A stretch of DNA of 64,000 nt from Actinernus sp. WN-2022 (lineage: Eukaryota > Cnidaria > Anthozoa > Actiniaria > Actinernidae). The position numbers and the translations under genes were made by a program. The notes beneath the pieces are model-generated. The model was given only the letters and a program-made list of their open reading frames with translations. It did not search any database and was not told the origin of the DNA. This document shows positions 62,616 to 64,000 of this stretch, in pieces (positions within the stretch are counted from its first letter, which is position 1; each line of letters opens with the position of its first letter). The stretch lies in the NCBI GenBank assembly GCA_030867875.1, contig JAOWCC010001589.1:82235537-82299536 (forward strand), in the 5' to 3' direction.

Positions 62616-64000
62616 CTAGTGTCTGTCTAAGTACGGACTGAATATCTAATCAGTTTTGTATTAAAGAGATATCCATGTGACTCGAATGCTGTGCTTGGAT
62701 TGTTTAACACCTTAATTATTAATGAATTTTACTGAGACTGTATAGCTGAGAGGTGATAGATTGTATTGAGCGATACAACACTCACGCTCATGTTGTAAAC
62801 ACCTGAATTACATTCAACAATTGCAAAAATATATAGCGCATGAAAAATGCGTACGAAAGCCGTAACTTTATTAATATCCTACAGCTCTAAAACAAGCAAA
62901 TAATAAAAAACATCTTGTAAAAACGTGATAACTTAACGAAAGATAAGTCTTGGATACAAGATTCATATATACTCAGCTTTCCAGGTGCCGTACATACGTA
63001 TTCATAAATGCCTATTTCTGTTTCAATAGTTTATTCACATGTACAGAAAACATTATCATTACCATGTGAAAGAGCATGTTCAGTAACATTAGTAATCTGG
63101 TGAAGTTTGAGTGCTGTAATAGCTTTAAAAGCAATGACGTCAAGTTACAACCATTTGAAATTAGAGAGGATTGTATGAGAAAAATTAAACAACGGAGGCC
63201 TTTCTAAGCCTCGCAATGCAGAAAGGTGTGGAGCCCTGTTCCTTGTAAAATAACTAACTAGCTAGACGCCGCCATGCTGGTGTTACGAAGTTCCTAACTA
63301 GTTATAAATAGTTGTCTTGAAAACCACAGCAAAAATTGTGTACAATCAATCCTGCCAGACGTTGGATCAAAAAACAGATCTTCATTTGCAAGAAGAAGAA
63401 AATATACTAACAAAAGGTGTCCGAAGACTACTACAATGTTGATCATACAACGCTTGTCGAGGTTTATAGGATATTTCGGCTGGCCAGTACCAACCTTCTT
63501 CTAGCCAACGGCCACAAGATAAGTGGTTCGCAAAATACAATAAATGCACATCAGTGCATGAAAATACATGCGGAAAGTCAATCACCGGCACGGCCTGGAA
63601 GGAACTCTCTTGAAGCAATGCATTCTTTTTAGTGAGAAAGGGAATACAAATATTTATTATAGTCCTATAACTTATGCACGCATGTCAAGGCTCATTATAT
63701 GCGGAGATTAATCAGTCAGAAGGCATAGAAGCGTTAAGTACTATGACGGCAACGTCCAGGACGACGGCATAAAACAATAGCCTTATAATTAATTACCAAA
63801 TACAATAACTGCACGTGAAAATGCAGGCAGTTGCCTACATTTCAACTGTTATCTCCAAAAACACAACGTGAAATCCCCACATTTTACGTTTTAAAGAGAA
63901 CATCAATAAGATAATCAATCCATTTTTCGTTTGATCATACAACGCTTGTCGAGGTTTATAGGATATTTCGGCTGGCCAGTACGAGCCTTCTTCTAGCCAA
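62616..64000. other. Repeat-rich right edge, no gene
   Basis: 62,995-63,215 is a diverged copy of 51,955-52,130. A 70-bp phrase (TTGATCATACAACGCTTGTC, GGATATTTCGGCTGGCCAGT) occurs at 63,439-63,508 and again at 63,931-64,000, 492 bp apart, where the window ends; this may be a long-period tandem repeat that continues outside. Frames 63382-63618 and 63417-63632 overlap on opposite strands in this repeat. Confidence 0.6.

Overview
This is an AT-rich, gene-poor animal nuclear window, most likely from a cnidarian and probably an anthozoan such as a stony coral or sea anemone. That is an inference from three things: two class A GPCRs coded in single uninterrupted exons, a split gene for an NXPE-type (filamin-like domain plus PC-esterase) protein, and dense nested transposons and MITEs of the kind seen in coral genomes. 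No prokaryotic operon, CRISPR array or organelle gene is visible.

Layout. 1-5,220: a 49-bp tandem repeat, then a decayed tyrosine-recombinase (DIRS-like) retrotransposon. 5,220-22,650: no host gene recognised; many satellites, inverted repeats, a mosaic of duplicated repeat blocks, a LINE remnant, and one promoter-like cluster at about 8.15-8.31 kb. 22,703-23,728 (+): intact class A GPCR. 24,590-33,180 (+): a Ty3/gypsy pol remnant cut in two by a 5,176-bp terminal-inverted-repeat element with a 9-bp target duplication, and cut again by a ~0.7-kb element. 35,914-51,637 (-): a four-exon gene for a 499-residue membrane-anchored NXPE-like protein. Its introns hold a broken hAT transposase, tRNA-like repeats, SINEs, a LINE end and many palindromic MITEs. 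53,621-55,104 (-): a second class A GPCR with one frameshift in the third cytoplasmic loop. 55,297-56,249: a TTAA-flanked element with a long G tract just upstream of that GPCR. 57.3-59.2 kb: LINE end, two abutting TIR elements and an 82-bp satellite. 59,175-62,615: a PIF/Harbinger-like element remnant containing a second TIR element, which carries an intact 616-codon frame with integrase-like motifs, a SAP-like segment and an acidic tail. 62,616-64,000: repeats only.

How the parts relate. The two GPCRs and the NXPE-like protein are the only likely host genes. Both GPCRs have an Asp aligned with the ligand-binding Asp of amine receptors (3.32), so small-molecule sensing is a reasonable guess, but no ligand can be assigned. 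Everything else is transposon history, with a clear order of insertion in several places (gypsy, then the 9-bp-TSD element, then a 442-bp palindrome; Harbinger-like, then the TTA-flanked ORF element, then a small MITE). The most novel-looking item is the intact ORF at 59.7-61.7 kb. All similarity statements come from reading motifs by eye; no database search was run.
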